Both the position numbers and the translations under genes were made by a program. A DNA stretch of 64,000 nucleotides. It comes from Meinhardsimonia xiamenensis (GTDB taxonomy: Bacteria; Pseudomonadota; Alphaproteobacteria; Rhodobacterales; Rhodobacteraceae). Under the pieces are notes generated by a model, which did not search any database, was not told the DNA's origin, and saw nothing but the letters and a program-made list of their open reading frames with translations. The stretch spans positions 627,501 to 691,500 of the forward strand of contig NZ_FNFV01000001.1 in NCBI RefSeq assembly GCF_900102905.1, read 5' to 3'. Positions 27,813 to 36,975 of this stretch are shown here, one piece after another. Position 1 is the stretch's first letter. The number at the start of each line of letters is the position of its first letter.

Positions 27813-28616
27813 GTGGGCGGCGGGACGATCTTCTTTGTGGCCTCGAAGGTTCTGGGCCTTCTGGCAAGACCCGAGACATGGCTGTTCCTCGCCCTTGTGA
27901 TTGCGCTGCGGCGCCTGGCCCAGGGCCGGGTCGGGGCAGCCCGACGCTGGCTGGGCGGCGCAGCGCTTGCTGTGCTCCTTCTCGGCGCCTGGCCCGTGGG
28001 CGATCTGGTGCTGGGGCCCTTGGAGGCGCGCTACCCGCCGCGGCCCGCGCTTTCGCGTGTTGACGGGATCATCGTGCTTTCCGGCGCCGAGGAGGCGGAG
28101 CTGTCGCGACTCTGGGGGATGCCCGAGCTCAATGGCGCGGGCGAGCGGCTTTTCGCCGGGTTGGCGCTGGCGCGGCAGTTTCCCGATGCGCGTGTTGTCG
28201 TGACCGGGGGCAGCGGCCGGCTCGGAGGAGCGCGGAGCACGGAGGCGGAGGTGGCCGCGGCGGTCCTGACCGACGCGGGGCTCGAGCGCTCCCGGCTCGT
28301 TCTCGAGACCCGCTCGCGCAACACCTGGGAGAACGCGATCTTCTCCCGCCCGCTTGCCAAGCCGCGGCCGGGCGAAACCTGGGTGCTGGTCACGAGCGCC
28401 TGGCACATGCCGCGCGCGATGGGCGTGTTCTGCGCCGCTGGCTGGCCGGTGGTGCCCTATCCGGTGGATCAGCGCAGCGGGATGCTGGGCCTCAGGCCGG
28501 AGTGGGAGCTGTGGGAGCATGGCGATGCGCTGCGTCGCGGCGTCAAGGAGTGGGTCGGGCTTCTGGCCTACGGGCTTTCGGGGCGGACGGCCGAGTGCGG
28601 GGTGCCTCCGGGCTAG
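27813..28616 (+). CDS. YdcF/ElyC/SanA family (DUF218) membrane protein
   Basis: A 267-residue protein with two N-terminal membrane helices (about residues 15-30 and 42-60) and a DUF218 domain: VDGIIVLSGAEEAELSR, ARVVVTGGSGRLGG, VLETRSRNTWENAIF and WVLVTSAWHMPRAMGVF. ElyC and SanA relatives affect envelope integrity and lipid carrier metabolism, so an envelope role is likely. The start is a GTG at 27813 with GGAGG five bases upstream; no nearby ATG is in frame with a ribosome site. It is divergent from cytochrome c. Confidence 0.87.
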   Translation: MGGGTIFFVASKVLGLLARPETWLFLALVIALRRLAQGRVGAARRWLGGAALAVLLLGAWPVGDLVLGPLEARYPPRPALSRVDGIIVLSGAEEAELSRLWGMPELNGAGERLFAGLALARQFPDARVVVTGGSGRLGGARSTEAEVAAAVLTDAGLERSRLVLETRSRNTWENAIFSRPLAKPRPGETWVLVTSAWHMPRAMGVFCAAGWPVVPYPVDQRSGMLGLRPEWELWEHGDALRRGVKEWVGLLAYGLSGRTAECGVPPG

Positions 28617-28691
28617 GGCTCAAGGCGGCTTGACATGGGCCATGCGATGGCCGCCGAATGCGCCAGATGCCCAAGCGCAGAGAGGCCGGAG

Positions 28692-29390
28692 ATGATCGAG
28701 GAACCGCCGAAGCTGACCATCCGCCGCCCCGCGCGGCGCCCGAGCGCGGAGCAGATCGCCGCCTTTCGGGATGTGCCCACGAGTTTCGTGGTCGATGCCA
28801 TGAAAGGGGCCGGCGCGCTCGATCAGGCGATCCGGCCGCTTGAGCATGGCGGGCGGTTGCCGGGCCATGTGGCCGGGCCGGCGCTGACCGCGGCCAACGG
28901 GCCGGCGGACATTCTCGCCACGCTGGCCGCGCTTGCCTTTCTGCGCGAGGGGGACGTGCTGGTGGCCGGTGCCTCGGGCTATGCGGGCTGCGCGGCGGCG
29001 GGCGACAAGCTCGCGGCGATGGCGCGCAATGCCGGGGCGGCGGCAATCGTCACCGACGGGCCGATGCGCGATCTCGAGGGAATCGTGGCCACGGGTCTGC
29101 CGGCATGGTGCACCGGGCTCACCCCGGCTTCCCCCTACAGCACCGGCCCCGGCCGCGTGGGCCTGCCGATGCAGATTGGCGGGCAGCGGGTGGACACCGG
29201 CGACATGATCGTGGCCGACAGCGATGGCGTGGTGGTGGTGCCCTACGAGCGGATTGACGAGGTGATCGAAGGGATCGCCCGCGTGCGTGCGGCCGAAGCC
29301 GCGCTTGATGCGGAGATCGCCGGCGGCATGGCGGTGCCGCCCGACATCATCGACCTCCTGGCATCAGAGGCGGTGGAATACGTGGACTGA
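28692..29390 (+). CDS. RraA-family protein / 4-hydroxy-4-methyl-2-oxoglutarate-type aldolase
   Basis: A 232-residue member of the RraA/class II HMG-CHA aldolase family. The metal/substrate motif is intact: Asp in AAGDKLAAM, exactly 20 residues, then Arg-Asp in TDGPMRDLEG. Related enzymes cleave 4-carboxy-4-hydroxy-2-oxoadipate in protocatechuate 4,5-cleavage, or bind RNase E. No other aromatic ring-cleavage genes are adjacent, so the role is open. The ATG at 28692 has AGAGG seven bases upstream; a frame from 28635 is less likely. It ends 11 bases from the convergent dapB. Confidence 0.85.
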   Translation: MIEEPPKLTIRRPARRPSAEQIAAFRDVPTSFVVDAMKGAGALDQAIRPLEHGGRLPGHVAGPALTAANGPADILATLAALAFLREGDVLVAGASGYAGCAAAGDKLAAMARNAGAAAIVTDGPMRDLEGIVATGLPAWCTGLTPASPYSTGPGRVGLPMQIGGQRVDTGDMIVADSDGVVVVPYERIDEVIEGIARVRAAEAALDAEIAGGMAVPPDIIDLLASEAVEYVD

Positions 29391-29401
29391 GACGCCCCGC
29401 C

Positions 29402-30214
29402 TCAGCGCAGGCCGAGCACGTCGAGCATGTCGTATTCACCCGGCTTCCGGTTCATGCCCCAGAGTGCGGCCTTGAGCGCGCCGCGCGCGAAAAGCGCGCG
29501 GTCCGAGGCGACATGGCCGAGCACCAGCCGCTCGCCCTGCCCGGCGAAGATCACCTGATGCTCGCCGATGATGTCGCCGCCGCGGATGGCGGAAAAACCG
29601 ATGTGGCCGCGCTCGCGCGGGCCGGTGATGCCGTCCCGGCCGCGGTCGGCCACCTCGGCAAGTTTCACCCCGCGCCCTTCGGCCGCGGCCTCCCCCAGCA
29701 TCAGCGCGGTGCCCGAGGGTGCATCGACCTTGCGATTGTGGTGGGCCTCGACGATCTCGATGTCGTAGTCCGCGTCGAGCTTCTCGGCGACCATGCGCAC
29801 GAGAACGGTAAGGAGGTTCACGCCGAGGCTCATGTTGCCGGCGCGGATGATGACGGCGTGGCGCGCGGCGGGCCTGAGCGCGGCGAGCTGCTCTTCGGTG
29901 AAGCCCGTGGTGCCGATCACATGCACCGCGCGGGCCTGCGCGGCGAGGCGGGCGAACTCGACCGAGGCTTCGGGCGCGGTGAAGTCGAGCACGATCTGCG
30001 CCTTGGCAAACGCCTCCAGCGGGTCGTCGGTCACGGTGATGCCGAGCGCGCCGCGCCCCATGGCAAGGCCGAGATCCTGGCCTACCCACTCGTGGCCCGG
30101 CCGCTCGAGCGCCGCCACGAGCCGCATGTCATCGGAGGCGATGACGAGCTCGGTGAGCATCCGGCCCATCCGCCCCGAAACTCCCGTGATCAGAACGCCC
30201 GGCCGGTCGGTCAT
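29402..30214 (-). CDS. dapB: 4-hydroxy-tetrahydrodipicolinate reductase
   Basis: A 270-residue NAD(P)H enzyme of lysine and diaminopimelate synthesis. The Rossmann motif is [16 protein letters not shown], followed by [25 protein letters not shown] and the catalytic [19 protein letters not shown]. The end block [20 protein letters not shown] is typical. The start at 30214 has AAGGAG and GAGG upstream. It is divergent from rbfA. Confidence 0.96.
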   Translation of the reverse strand: MTDRPGVLITGVSGRMGRMLTELVIASDDMRLVAALERPGHEWVGQDLGLAMGRGALGITVTDDPLEAFAKAQIVLDFTAPEASVEFARLAAQARAVHVIGTTGFTEEQLAALRPAARHAVIIRAGNMSLGVNLLTVLVRMVAEKLDADYDIEIVEAHHNRKVDAPSGTALMLGEAAAEGRGVKLAEVADRGRDGITGPRERGHIGFSAIRGGDIIGEHQVIFAGQGERLVLGHVASDRALFARGALKAALWGMNRKPGEYDMLDVLGLR

Positions 30215-30281
30215 TGCCCTCTCGCTCCTTCTTGATCGGTGGCTCTTCCCTAGCGCGGGGCGGGCGCGGGTGAAAGGGCGC

Positions 30282-30310
30282 TTGCGCGCCGCTCCCCTCG
30301 GCCCTATGTG
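30282..30310 (+). promoter_or_regulatory. Candidate rbfA promoter giving a leaderless transcript
   Basis: TTGCGC (30282-30287) and TATGTG (30305-30310) are exactly 17 bases apart. The -10 ends 7 bases before the rbfA ATG at 30318 and no ribosome site precedes that ATG. Confidence 0.45.
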
Positions 30311-30317
30311 ACCGCCC

Positions 30318-30734
30318 ATGTCCAGACAACCCCACATCTCCGGGCGCGCGCCCTCGCAGCGCCAGCTTCGCGTGGGCGAGCTCATCCGCCGGCGCCTGGC
30401 GGAGGTGCTGGCGCGCGGCGAGGTGCATGACCCCGAGCTCAACGCCATGTCGATCACCGTGGGCGAGGTGCGCTGTTCGCCCGATCTGCGCGTGGCCACG
30501 GCCTTCGTGCTGCCACTTGGCGGCGAGCGGCGCGACGAGGCGCTGGAGCTTCTGCGGCGCAACCGCAGCGAGCTGAGGCGCATCGTGAGCCGGGGGCTCA
30601 ATCTGAAATTCGCTCCCGAGCTGCGCTTTGCCATTGACGAGACATTCGACCGGATGGACGCCACGCGCCGGCTTCTCGAGAGCGAGGAGGTCAGGCGCGA
30701 TCTGCGCGGCGGCGAGACGAACGAGGACGACTGA
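30318..30734 (+). CDS. rbfA: Ribosome-binding factor A
   Basis: A 138-residue single KH-type protein that helps 30S maturation and 16S 5'-end processing, especially in the cold. Family blocks are [38 protein letters not shown] and [19 protein letters not shown]. It shares one base with the truB start (TGATG), so the two are co-translated. Its own start appears leaderless. Confidence 0.95.
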   Translation: MSRQPHISGRAPSQRQLRVGELIRRRLAEVLARGEVHDPELNAMSITVGEVRCSPDLRVATAFVLPLGGERRDEALELLRRNRSELRRIVSRGLNLKFAPELRFAIDETFDRMDATRRLLESEEVRRDLRGGETNEDD

Positions 30735-31639
30735 TGGCCAGACGCAGGAAGGGCCGGGACATCTCCGGCTGGCTCGTGGTGGACAAGCCCGCGGGGCTGA
30801 CCTCCACCGCCGTGGTCAACAAGGTGCGCTGGGCGCTTCAGGCCCAGAAGGCGGGACACGCGGGCACGCTTGACCCGCTGGCCACGGGCATTCTTGCGGT
30901 GGCGCTGGGCGAGGCGACGAAGACGGTGCCTTATGTGACGGATGCGCTGAAGTGCTACCGCTTCACCGTGCGCTGGGGCGAGGCGACGAACACCGATGAC
31001 GCCGAGGGCGAGGTGATCGCGCGCTCCGACGAGCGCCCGACCGCCGAGGAGATCGAGGCCGCGCTGCCCGCCTTCCGTGGCGAGATCATGCAGGTGCCGC
31101 CGCAGTTCTCGGCGGTGAAGATCGACGGCGAGCGCGCCTATGCACTGGCGCGCGAGGGGGAGAGCCCGGAGCTTGCCGCGCGCCCGCTGTGGGTGGAGAG
31201 CCTCGAGCTTGTGGATCAGCCCGACGCGGATCATGCGGTTTTCGAGATGGTCTGCGGCAAGGGCGGCTATGTGCGGGCGGTTGCCCGCGACCTTGGCGAG
31301 GCGCTGGGCACCCATGGCCATGTCACCGCGCTCAGGCGGCTGTGGAGCGGGCCCTTCGAGGAGGAGGACGCCATCTCCTGGGAGGAGCTTGAGGCGTTGG
31401 CGCAGAGCCCCGAGCTTGACGCGCGGCTCCTGCCGCTCGAGGCGGGGCTGGCCGAGCTTCCCGAGCTGCGCTGCACGGCCGAGGGCGCGGCGCGGCTCAG
31501 AAACGGCAACCCCGGCATGGTGCTGAACGCCGACGCCGAATATGGCGAGACGGCCTGGGCCTCCTGGCAGGGCAGAGCGGTGGCGGTCGGCACCTACCGG
31601 GCGGGGGAGCTGCACCCCACGCGTGTGTTCCGCGGCTGA
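30734..31639 (+). CDS. truB: tRNA pseudouridine(55) synthase
   Basis: A 301-residue enzyme that makes pseudouridine 55 in the T loop of tRNAs. It shows [18 protein letters not shown], the catalytic-Asp motif [37 protein letters not shown] and the C-terminal PUA-like segment. It overlaps rbfA by one base. In many alphaproteobacteria rpsO and pnp follow truB; here a DUF1643 gene and three RTX-type genes intervene before rpsO. Confidence 0.96.
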   Translation: MARRRKGRDISGWLVVDKPAGLTSTAVVNKVRWALQAQKAGHAGTLDPLATGILAVALGEATKTVPYVTDALKCYRFTVRWGEATNTDDAEGEVIARSDERPTAEEIEAALPAFRGEIMQVPPQFSAVKIDGERAYALAREGESPELAARPLWVESLELVDQPDADHAVFEMVCGKGGYVRAVARDLGEALGTHGHVTALRRLWSGPFEEEDAISWEELEALAQSPELDARLLPLEAGLAELPELRCTAEGAARLRNGNPGMVLNADAEYGETAWASWQGRAVAVGTYRAGELHPTRVFRG

Positions 31640-31648
31640 GCCTGCCGC

Positions 31649-32191
31649 GTGGCCATCACGCGCAGCTTCGAGAAGGGCGGCACGCGCTCGCGGGCGGTCT
31701 ATTCCGATTGCAAGGGCTACCGCTATGCGCTCACCCGTGTTTGGGATGAGGCGGCGCCGCGGCTCCTTTACGTGATGCTCAACCCCTCGACCGCCACCGA
31801 GCGCGCCAATGACCCCACCATCGAGCGATGCGAGCGGCGGGCGCGTGCCCTGGGGCAGGGGGCGTTCGGGGTGGTCAATCTCTTCGCCTTTCGGGCGACG
31901 CGCCCGGCCGATCTCTTCGCCGCGCCGGACCCGGTGGGGCCGGAGAATGACGCCGCCATCGCTGAAGCGGCGGCGTGGGCCGATGCGATCTTGTGCGCTT
32001 GGGGCGCGCATGGCGCGCGGCAGGGACGCGCGGAGGCGGTGACGGCGCTTCTGCGGCGTGCTGGCAAACCGATGTTCCACTTGGGCCTGACCAAGGGCGG
32101 CCAGCCGCGCCACCCGCTTTATGTCGGGTATGCGGTGCCGCTTCAGCCTTGGGGGGCGGCGGCGAAGACGTCGGGCTTGACCTCGACATAG
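31649..32191 (+). CDS. DUF1643 domain protein
   Basis: A 180-residue protein with the DUF1643 pattern: [59 protein letters not shown] and a final [19 protein letters not shown]. The function is unknown. The start is a GTG at 31649, 9 bases after the truB stop. Its last 49 bases overlap, on the opposite strand, the 3' end of the RTX gene at 32143; the conserved end falls before the overlap's last residues, so only the tail is shared. Confidence 0.82.
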   Translation: MAITRSFEKGGTRSRAVYSDCKGYRYALTRVWDEAAPRLLYVMLNPSTATERANDPTIERCERRARALGQGAFGVVNLFAFRATRPADLFAAPDPVGPENDAAIAEAAAWADAILCAWGAHGARQGRAEAVTALLRRAGKPMFHLGLTKGGQPRHPLYVGYAVPLQPWGAAAKTSGLTST

Positions 32192-33846
32192 ACATCGGCG
32201 TCGGTGGCATCGGGTGCGTCTTTCAGCACCGCCACGAGATCGCCCGCAACGATCACATGGGCGTCCTGCCCGTCGGGCGAGGGCTCGACGCGCAGATCCC
32301 ACGCCTGCGCCGACCCGAGCTCGGGGTTGAGCGAGATGTGCAGAAAGTCGGTGCCCACCTCGAAGTCGGTGATGACCGCCGGAGCCGCTTCGGCATCATT
32401 GCCGTCGCTCCAGACCCAGTAATAGTCCTCCCCCTGTCCGCCGGTGGCGGTGTCGCCTCTGTCCATGATGAGCGTGTCGTTGCCGGGGCCTCCGTCGAGC
32501 ACATCGGCCGCGCCGTCGATGTGGTCGGAGAAGACGCGGCGGACCTCCTCTTCGCGCTCCTCGATCCGCCCGTGATGGTCGATGACGTCATCGCCCTCGC
32601 CCCCGCGGATCACGTCGGCTCCAAAGCCGCCGCGCAGGATGTCGTCTCCTGCACCGCCGTCGATCACATCGTTGTCGCTGACGGCAGCCGCTGCAGCGTG
32701 GCTGCCGCCTTCGATGAAGTCTCTGCCGCTGCTGCCGGTGAGCGTGTCGTCGCCTGCGCCGCCGTCGATGAAGGCGCCGGCGCGCGCGGATGCGGCCGAA
32801 ATCCGGTCCTCCCCCTCGCCGCCGAAAGCGGCCGTCGCGCCTTCGCCGCTGGTGATCGTGTCATTGCCCGGCCCGCCAAAGAGCCACGCCGCGCCATCGC
32901 CGCCGGTGAGCGTGTCGTTGCCGCCCGCGCCATCCACCACCGCGACCCCGCCTTCGGAGGCCACGGCCGGCGTCCCAGAGAAGAGCGTGACCTCTCCCTC
33001 GCCCGTTCCCCCGATGCCGTCATCGGGAAGGGCGTGGGTGTCGTCGCCGTCGCCGAGGTGCGTGACTGTGGAAGCAGGATGGTTCGCGCGCGTGAGCGCC
33101 GCATCCAGACCCGCCGCGGCGGCGCTGTCGCGCGTGAGCGCGGCCTCGAGTGCCTCGCTCACCGCCGGGTCACCGCCCACGCCCCAGCTTGGGCCAGGGT
33201 CGAGGTTGAGCGGATCGAGGCCGGGCTTATCACCGCCGCCCCCCGGCTCCCCCGGATCTTCGGGGTCAAGCGGGTCGAGGCCGGGCTCGCCCCCGCCGCC
33301 ACCCGGATTGCCAGGATCCTCGGGATCGAGCGGGTCAAGAGCATCGTCCAATCTGTCGCCTCCGGTGGCGGCGTCGTCACTCCCCTCGAAGGCGAGGAGT
33401 TCGGCGAGGGGGATGGTTTCGGGCGCGCCGCCGCCCTCGTCGTGCAGGATGATCTCGATGTCGTCGGCGGGCAGCGATTCCTGCCCCGGAAAGGTGAGCA
33501 CCATCGCGCCCTCGGCGGTGTCGATCGAGATGCTCGCGCCGCGATCGGAAAACTCCGTAGTGAAGCTCACCTCGCCCTCGAGCGAGCCGAGGTCGATGCG
33601 CAAACGATCCTCGCCGGGGCGGAAGTCCTCGTACGCGTACTCGCCGGGGCCGGTTTCGGGCTCGAAGAGCCGCGCTTCCGCTCCCCTGTCCGGCGGCGGC
33701 TCGTCAACAAGCAGATCGCCGGTGCCCTCGGCACTGCCGGGCTCCACCGGCCCGGTTTCGCTCGCGTCGTCGTCGTTCTCCTCTTCTTCCAGAACCGGAA
33801 GGAAGGCCAAGGGAACCAGCCCCAGCAGCAGCATTGCAGCGAGCAT
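32143..33846 (-). CDS. Single-TM RTX-type calcium-binding repeat protein A
   Basis: A 567-residue protein. An N-terminal hydrophobic segment (residues 1-18, [19 protein letters not shown]) is followed by an acidic linker, a structured block (about 70-150), a Gly/Pro/Asp-rich linker with repeated [10 protein letters not shown] units, an RTX block (about 270-440, GGxGxD units such as GGPGNDTI and GGAGDDTL), and a C-terminal beta domain beginning [20 protein letters not shown] repeats bind calcium and fold outside the cytoplasm. I chose the ATG at 33846 with GGAG seven bases upstream over a GTG at 33867. It is the last of three paralogous genes. Confidence 0.85.
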   Translation of the reverse strand: MLAAMLLLGLVPLAFLPVLEEEENDDDASETGPVEPGSAEGTGDLLVDEPPPDRGAEARLFEPETGPGEYAYEDFRPGEDRLRIDLGSLEGEVSFTTEFSDRGASISIDTAEGAMVLTFPGQESLPADDIEIILHDEGGGAPETIPLAELLAFEGSDDAATGGDRLDDALDPLDPEDPGNPGGGGGEPGLDPLDPEDPGEPGGGGDKPGLDPLNLDPGPSWGVGGDPAVSEALEAALTRDSAAAAGLDAALTRANHPASTVTHLGDGDDTHALPDDGIGGTGEGEVTLFSGTPAVASEGGVAVVDGAGGNDTLTGGDGAAWLFGGPGNDTITSGEGATAAFGGEGEDRISAASARAGAFIDGGAGDDTLTGSSGRDFIEGGSHAAAAAVSDNDVIDGGAGDDILRGGFGADVIRGGEGDDVIDHHGRIEEREEEVRRVFSDHIDGAADVLDGGPGNDTLIMDRGDTATGGQGEDYYWVWSDGNDAEAAPAVITDFEVGTDFLHISLNPELGSAQAWDLRVEPSPDGQDAHVIVAGDLVAVLKDAPDATDADVYVEVKPDVFAAAPQG

Positions 33847-33990
33847 GCCCCACTCCGTTTGTCTCACCCCACGAGGCAGGAGGGTAGCATGGAACGGAGC
33901 ATGAACGGGCGAAATAATGAAATGGAATCAAGGTTAACGCCGAGACGGAAGGAACGCTGCGGCGGCCGTGGACCGCCGCAGCGCAGCCGC

Positions 33991-35454
33991 TCAGAGCAGC
34001 TCAGACAGTGGCACCAGCGCGATGTCGGAGACGGAAATCGGGGTGCCCGAGTTGTTTGTGACTTCGGCGACGGTCTCGCCGTCGACCTTGATGAGCGAGA
34101 TGCTCGGCCCGGAGCTCGGCACCGCCGTTTCAATGGTGATCGTCCCGGGTGGAGTGCCCTGATAGGCGATCACCAGCTGATCCTCGGTGGAGTTGAAGTC
34201 CGGGATCACCGGGGCGGCGCCATCGACATAGTTTCCGACAACGAACGTATCGGCGCCCGTGCCGCCGAGGGCGATGTCGCCGGTGCCCAGCAGCAACGTG
34301 TCATCGCCGTCACCGGCATCGATCGTGTCGCCCTCGTCTTGGTCGGCCTCACCGGGAGCGGCGCTTTCCAGAACAATCGCCTCGATCCGGTCATTGCCCG
34401 CGCCGCCGTTCAGCGTGTCGGCGCCGAGGCCCCCGACCAGCACATCGTTGCCCGCCTCTCCGTCAAGCGTGTCATCCTGCCCGCCGCCGTCGAGAATGTC
34501 ATCTCCCTCGCCGCCGTTCAGCGTGTCCTGGCCGCCGCCGCCCTGGAGCACATCATTGCCGTCGCCGCCGGCCAGGCTGTCATTGCCCGCGCCGCCGAAC
34601 AGCCTATCGGCGCCCGCCCCGCCGTCGAGGATGTCATCACCGTCGCCGCCGTCGAGTTCATCGTCATCGTCCTCGCCGAAGAGCTCATCGTTGCCGTAGC
34701 CGCCCCGAAGCGTGTCGTTGCCTGTGCCGCCCTCGAGCCGGTCAAATCCGGTGTTTCCCTCGATGAAGTCGTTGCCGGCATCGCCACGGATGAGGTCGTC
34801 ATTGCCGCGGCCATAAAGCACATCGTTGCCCTCGCCGCCCGAGATGTCGTCATTGCCTTCGCCGCCCTCGACGAGGTCGTCACCTTCGCCGCCATCGATC
34901 ACGTCGTTGCCGTTGCCGCCATGGATTCGGTCGTTGCCCGTGAACCCGTCGATCGTGTCGTCGCCACCGCCGCCAAACAGGATGTCGTTCCCGGCGCCGC
35001 CGTTGATGGAATCGGCGCCGTAATCGCCGGCGATCATGTCGGCACCGTCGTTGCCATTGAGAACATCGTCGCCGCTGCCGCCCAGAAGCTGGTCGTTCCC
35101 CGGACCGCCGTTGACGACGTCCTCACCGTCGCCGCCGGAGAGAAGATCGGCCCCATCCCCGCCGTCGAGCGTGTCGTTGCCGGGGCCGCCAAGCATCTCG
35201 TCCTTGCCGGGGCCGCCGAGAAGCTGGTCGTTGCCCAGCCAGCCGAGGATCGTGTCATTGCCGGCCCCGCCATCGAGCTCGTCCGCGGCATCGGTGCCGA
35301 TCAGGCGATCGGCGCCATCGGTGGCTCCTCCGGAAGTGCCGCCAGAGGTGCTGCCCGTGTCATCGGTAGCCGTGTCTTCGGAATCATCATTCGTGCCGAT
35401 GTCCAGCGCGAAGCCGGCGGCGATCAATCCCAGAAGTGCAAAAATCGCGAACAT
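33991..35454 (-). CDS. Single-TM RTX-type calcium-binding repeat protein B
   Basis: A 487-residue protein with an N-terminal hydrophobic segment (MFAIFALLGLIAAGFALDIG), a Thr/Ser/Asp-rich linker, about 33 nonapeptide RTX repeats (residues 46-345; GGxGNDxLx and variants), and a C-terminal domain with VIPDFNSTEDQLVIAYQG and ISVSDIALVPLSEL. The repeats should form calcium-loaded parallel beta rolls. The N-terminal anchor is unusual for classical T1SS substrates, which lack one, and this type is frequent in Rhodobacterales. The ribosome site is GAGGAAGGG. The C-terminal domain is shared with the neighbouring proteins. Confidence 0.9.
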   Translation of the reverse strand: MFAIFALLGLIAAGFALDIGTNDDSEDTATDDTGSTSGGTSGGATDGADRLIGTDAADELDGGAGNDTILGWLGNDQLLGGPGKDEMLGGPGNDTLDGGDGADLLSGGDGEDVVNGGPGNDQLLGGSGDDVLNGNDGADMIAGDYGADSINGGAGNDILFGGGGDDTIDGFTGNDRIHGGNGNDVIDGGEGDDLVEGGEGNDDISGGEGNDVLYGRGNDDLIRGDAGNDFIEGNTGFDRLEGGTGNDTLRGGYGNDELFGEDDDDELDGGDGDDILDGGAGADRLFGGAGNDSLAGGDGNDVLQGGGGQDTLNGGEGDDILDGGGQDDTLDGEAGNDVLVGGLGADTLNGGAGNDRIEAIVLESAAPGEADQDEGDTIDAGDGDDTLLLGTGDIALGGTGADTFVVGNYVDGAAPVIPDFNSTEDQLVIAYQGTPPGTITIETAVPSSGPSISLIKVDGETVAEVTNNSGTPISVSDIALVPLSELL

Positions 35455-35656
35455 GTCCCTTCCTCACCCTGCTGATGTCGGCCCGCCCACCATCGATGAC
35501 GCCTCGGCCCCCGAATTGCCGGCCATTTGCCAAAGCCTTGCCCCATTTCGCGACGGAAGCCAGATTTTTGCCGCAATCGCGCTCGCATCTCCGCGCATCC
35601 GCCCGATCCGCGCAACAATGGAAGAAAGTCGTGACGATTGTTGCCGTGGGTGACCG

Positions 35657-36169
35657 TCAGGCGGGCGTCCGACCCTGGTCATCGAGTTCCGATTCCGGCA
35701 CGAGAGCAATGCTGTCGAGTGACAGGGCGGGTGCACCGGGAAGCGACACGACCCGCGCGACCGGCGCGCCATTGAGGCGGATGATATCGATGAGATTGCC
35801 GTTCGCGTCGGCGGCGCTCTCGATGGTGACGTGGGGAGCGGATGAGGCTTCGGTATCGTAGCCTATGACCAGCCGCTCCATTGCCGGGTCGAATTCGTCG
35901 ATGAGCGGAACTGGGGCGTCGTCGCGCGAGAGAAGGGAAGCGTTCTCGGTTGCGGCCGCCGAAGGTCCCTCGCCCCCATAGAGAAGAGTCCAGGCCGGAG
36001 AGCCGGGTGAGCTCGGGCCCTCGGCGAGGGCGGGATCTGCAGTGCTGTTGGCAGCGAGGGAGTCGTGGCCGAGCGATTCGGTTTCGCCGGATTCCTTCTC
36101 GTCGGGCCCGGCGGAGTCAAACCCCTGTGCCAGCGTGGCCAGGCCGAGAAACTCCAGAATGCCGAACAT
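35657..36169 (-). CDS. RTX-less paralogue of the neighbouring calcium-binding proteins
   Basis: A 170-residue protein. Its N-terminus MFGILEFLGLATLAQGFDSA parallels protein B's MFAIFALLGLIAAGFALD, and its C-terminus parallels protein B's end: IDEFDPAMERLVIGYDTEA against IPDFNSTEDQLVIAYQG, and LSLDSIALVPESEL against ISVSDIALVPLSEL. Between them lies only a short Ser/Gly/Glu linker with no RTX repeats. So the two ends of the architecture persist without the calcium-binding middle. The ATG at 36169 follows GGAAAG. It may be a regulator, a cap or inhibitor of the larger proteins, or a decayed copy. Confidence 0.75.
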   Translation of the reverse strand: MFGILEFLGLATLAQGFDSAGPDEKESGETESLGHDSLAANSTADPALAEGPSSPGSPAWTLLYGGEGPSAAATENASLLSRDDAPVPLIDEFDPAMERLVIGYDTEASSAPHVTIESAADANGNLIDIIRLNGAPVARVVSLPGAPALSLDSIALVPESELDDQGRTPA

Positions 36170-36582
36170 CGCTTTCCGAGGCCCTGTGATTTCCGCGCCG
36201 CTTCTGCCGCGCGTCTTGTGCCGTCCGCGTGCGCCGGAGCCCGTGGCTTTTCGGCCATGCACCGAGGATCGAAGTCGATATCATGCGACGCGGGTCGAGA
36301 ACTTGCAAATGCGGCGGAATGCGGCGCGGCCGTCCGTTTCCGCAGCCGAGACAGTGCGTGGCGCGTTGGCCGCATCGTGCGCCTTCGGCGATCAGTTTCC
36401 TGCCGTGCATGCGCGCCGGACGAATCGGATTGCATGGGGCTGTACAGGGGCTTTGCAAACAGGAGAAAAGGCCTTATACGCGCGCAGCCGGCGCCGGTGC
36501 CCCTGTTGCCCGGCGTCCGACTCCATGGACCTTGCTGGACGACATCCCGGCTTGTGCCCGCAGATCAGGAAAGGAGACCCCG
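36170..36582. other. 413-bp intergenic region between the RTX cluster and rpsO
   Basis: It should hold divergent promoters. A weak rpsO candidate is TTGCAA (36453-36458) and TTATAC (36474-36479), 15 bases apart. I see no gene or tRNA. Base composition is less G+C-rich than the flanks around 36240-36330. Confidence 0.45.
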
Positions 36583-36852
36583 ATGTCGATCACTGCCGAG
36601 GAAAAGGCCCGTCTGATGAAGGAATATGCCACCCACGAGGGCGACACCGGGTCGCCCGAGGTGCAGGTGGCGATCCTGACCAGCCGCATTGCCACGCTGA
36701 CCGAACACTTCAAGACCCACAAGAAGGACAATCACTCCCGCCGCGGGCTCTTGAAGCTGGTCGCGCAGCGGCGCAAGCTGCTCGACTATCTCAAGCGCAA
36801 GGACGAGGCGCGTTATCAGGATCTCATCAAGCGTCTCGGCATCCGCCGCTGA
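36583..36852 (+). CDS. rpsO: 30S ribosomal protein S15
   Basis: The usual 89 residues, with [39 protein letters not shown] and [20 protein letters not shown]. It binds the central domain of 16S rRNA early in 30S assembly. The start has AAGGAG six bases upstream. It is not followed by pnp, unlike in most bacteria. Confidence 0.98.
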   Translation: MSITAEEKARLMKEYATHEGDTGSPEVQVAILTSRIATLTEHFKTHKKDNHSRRGLLKLVAQRRKLLDYLKRKDEARYQDLIKRLGIRR

Positions 36853-36904
36853 CGCTTCACGCACATGCCCGCGGGAGGAATGGCAGCCTGCGGGCCGGCT
36901 TGAG

Positions 36905-36938
36905 GGGGCTGGCGCTCGCGACCGCGCGCCGGCCCCTT
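36905..36938 (+). terminator. Terminator-like hairpin after rpsO
   Basis: GGGGCTGGCGC (36905-36915) pairs with GCGCCGGCCCC (36926-36936) with one G-U pair and a 10-base loop, followed by TTCACATTT. It lies between the convergent rpsO and D,D-carboxypeptidase genes and may serve both. Confidence 0.55.
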
Positions 36939-36975
36939 CACATTTCCGGGCCGGGCCTTGCGCCCGTCAAGCCCG

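Noticed and set aside
29402-32302. 966-codon minus-strand frame covering dapB and the rbfA-truB region
   Set aside because: Only the dapB part (29402-30214) is family-like; the rest is antisense to rbfA, truB and DUF1643.
32143-35454. Regularly spaced DNA repeats that could look like a CRISPR array
   Set aside because: The periodicity is 27 bases, matching nonapeptide RTX repeats in an open frame, with no identical repeats or unique spacers.
31975-35475. A very long plus-strand open frame of over 1100 codons opposite the RTX genes
   Set aside because: It is the antisense shadow of two repeat-rich, G+C-rich genes. The minus-strand frames have clear RTX repeats, hydrophobic N-termini and ribosome sites; the plus-strand translation is low-complexity Val/Ala/Ile repeats mirroring them.
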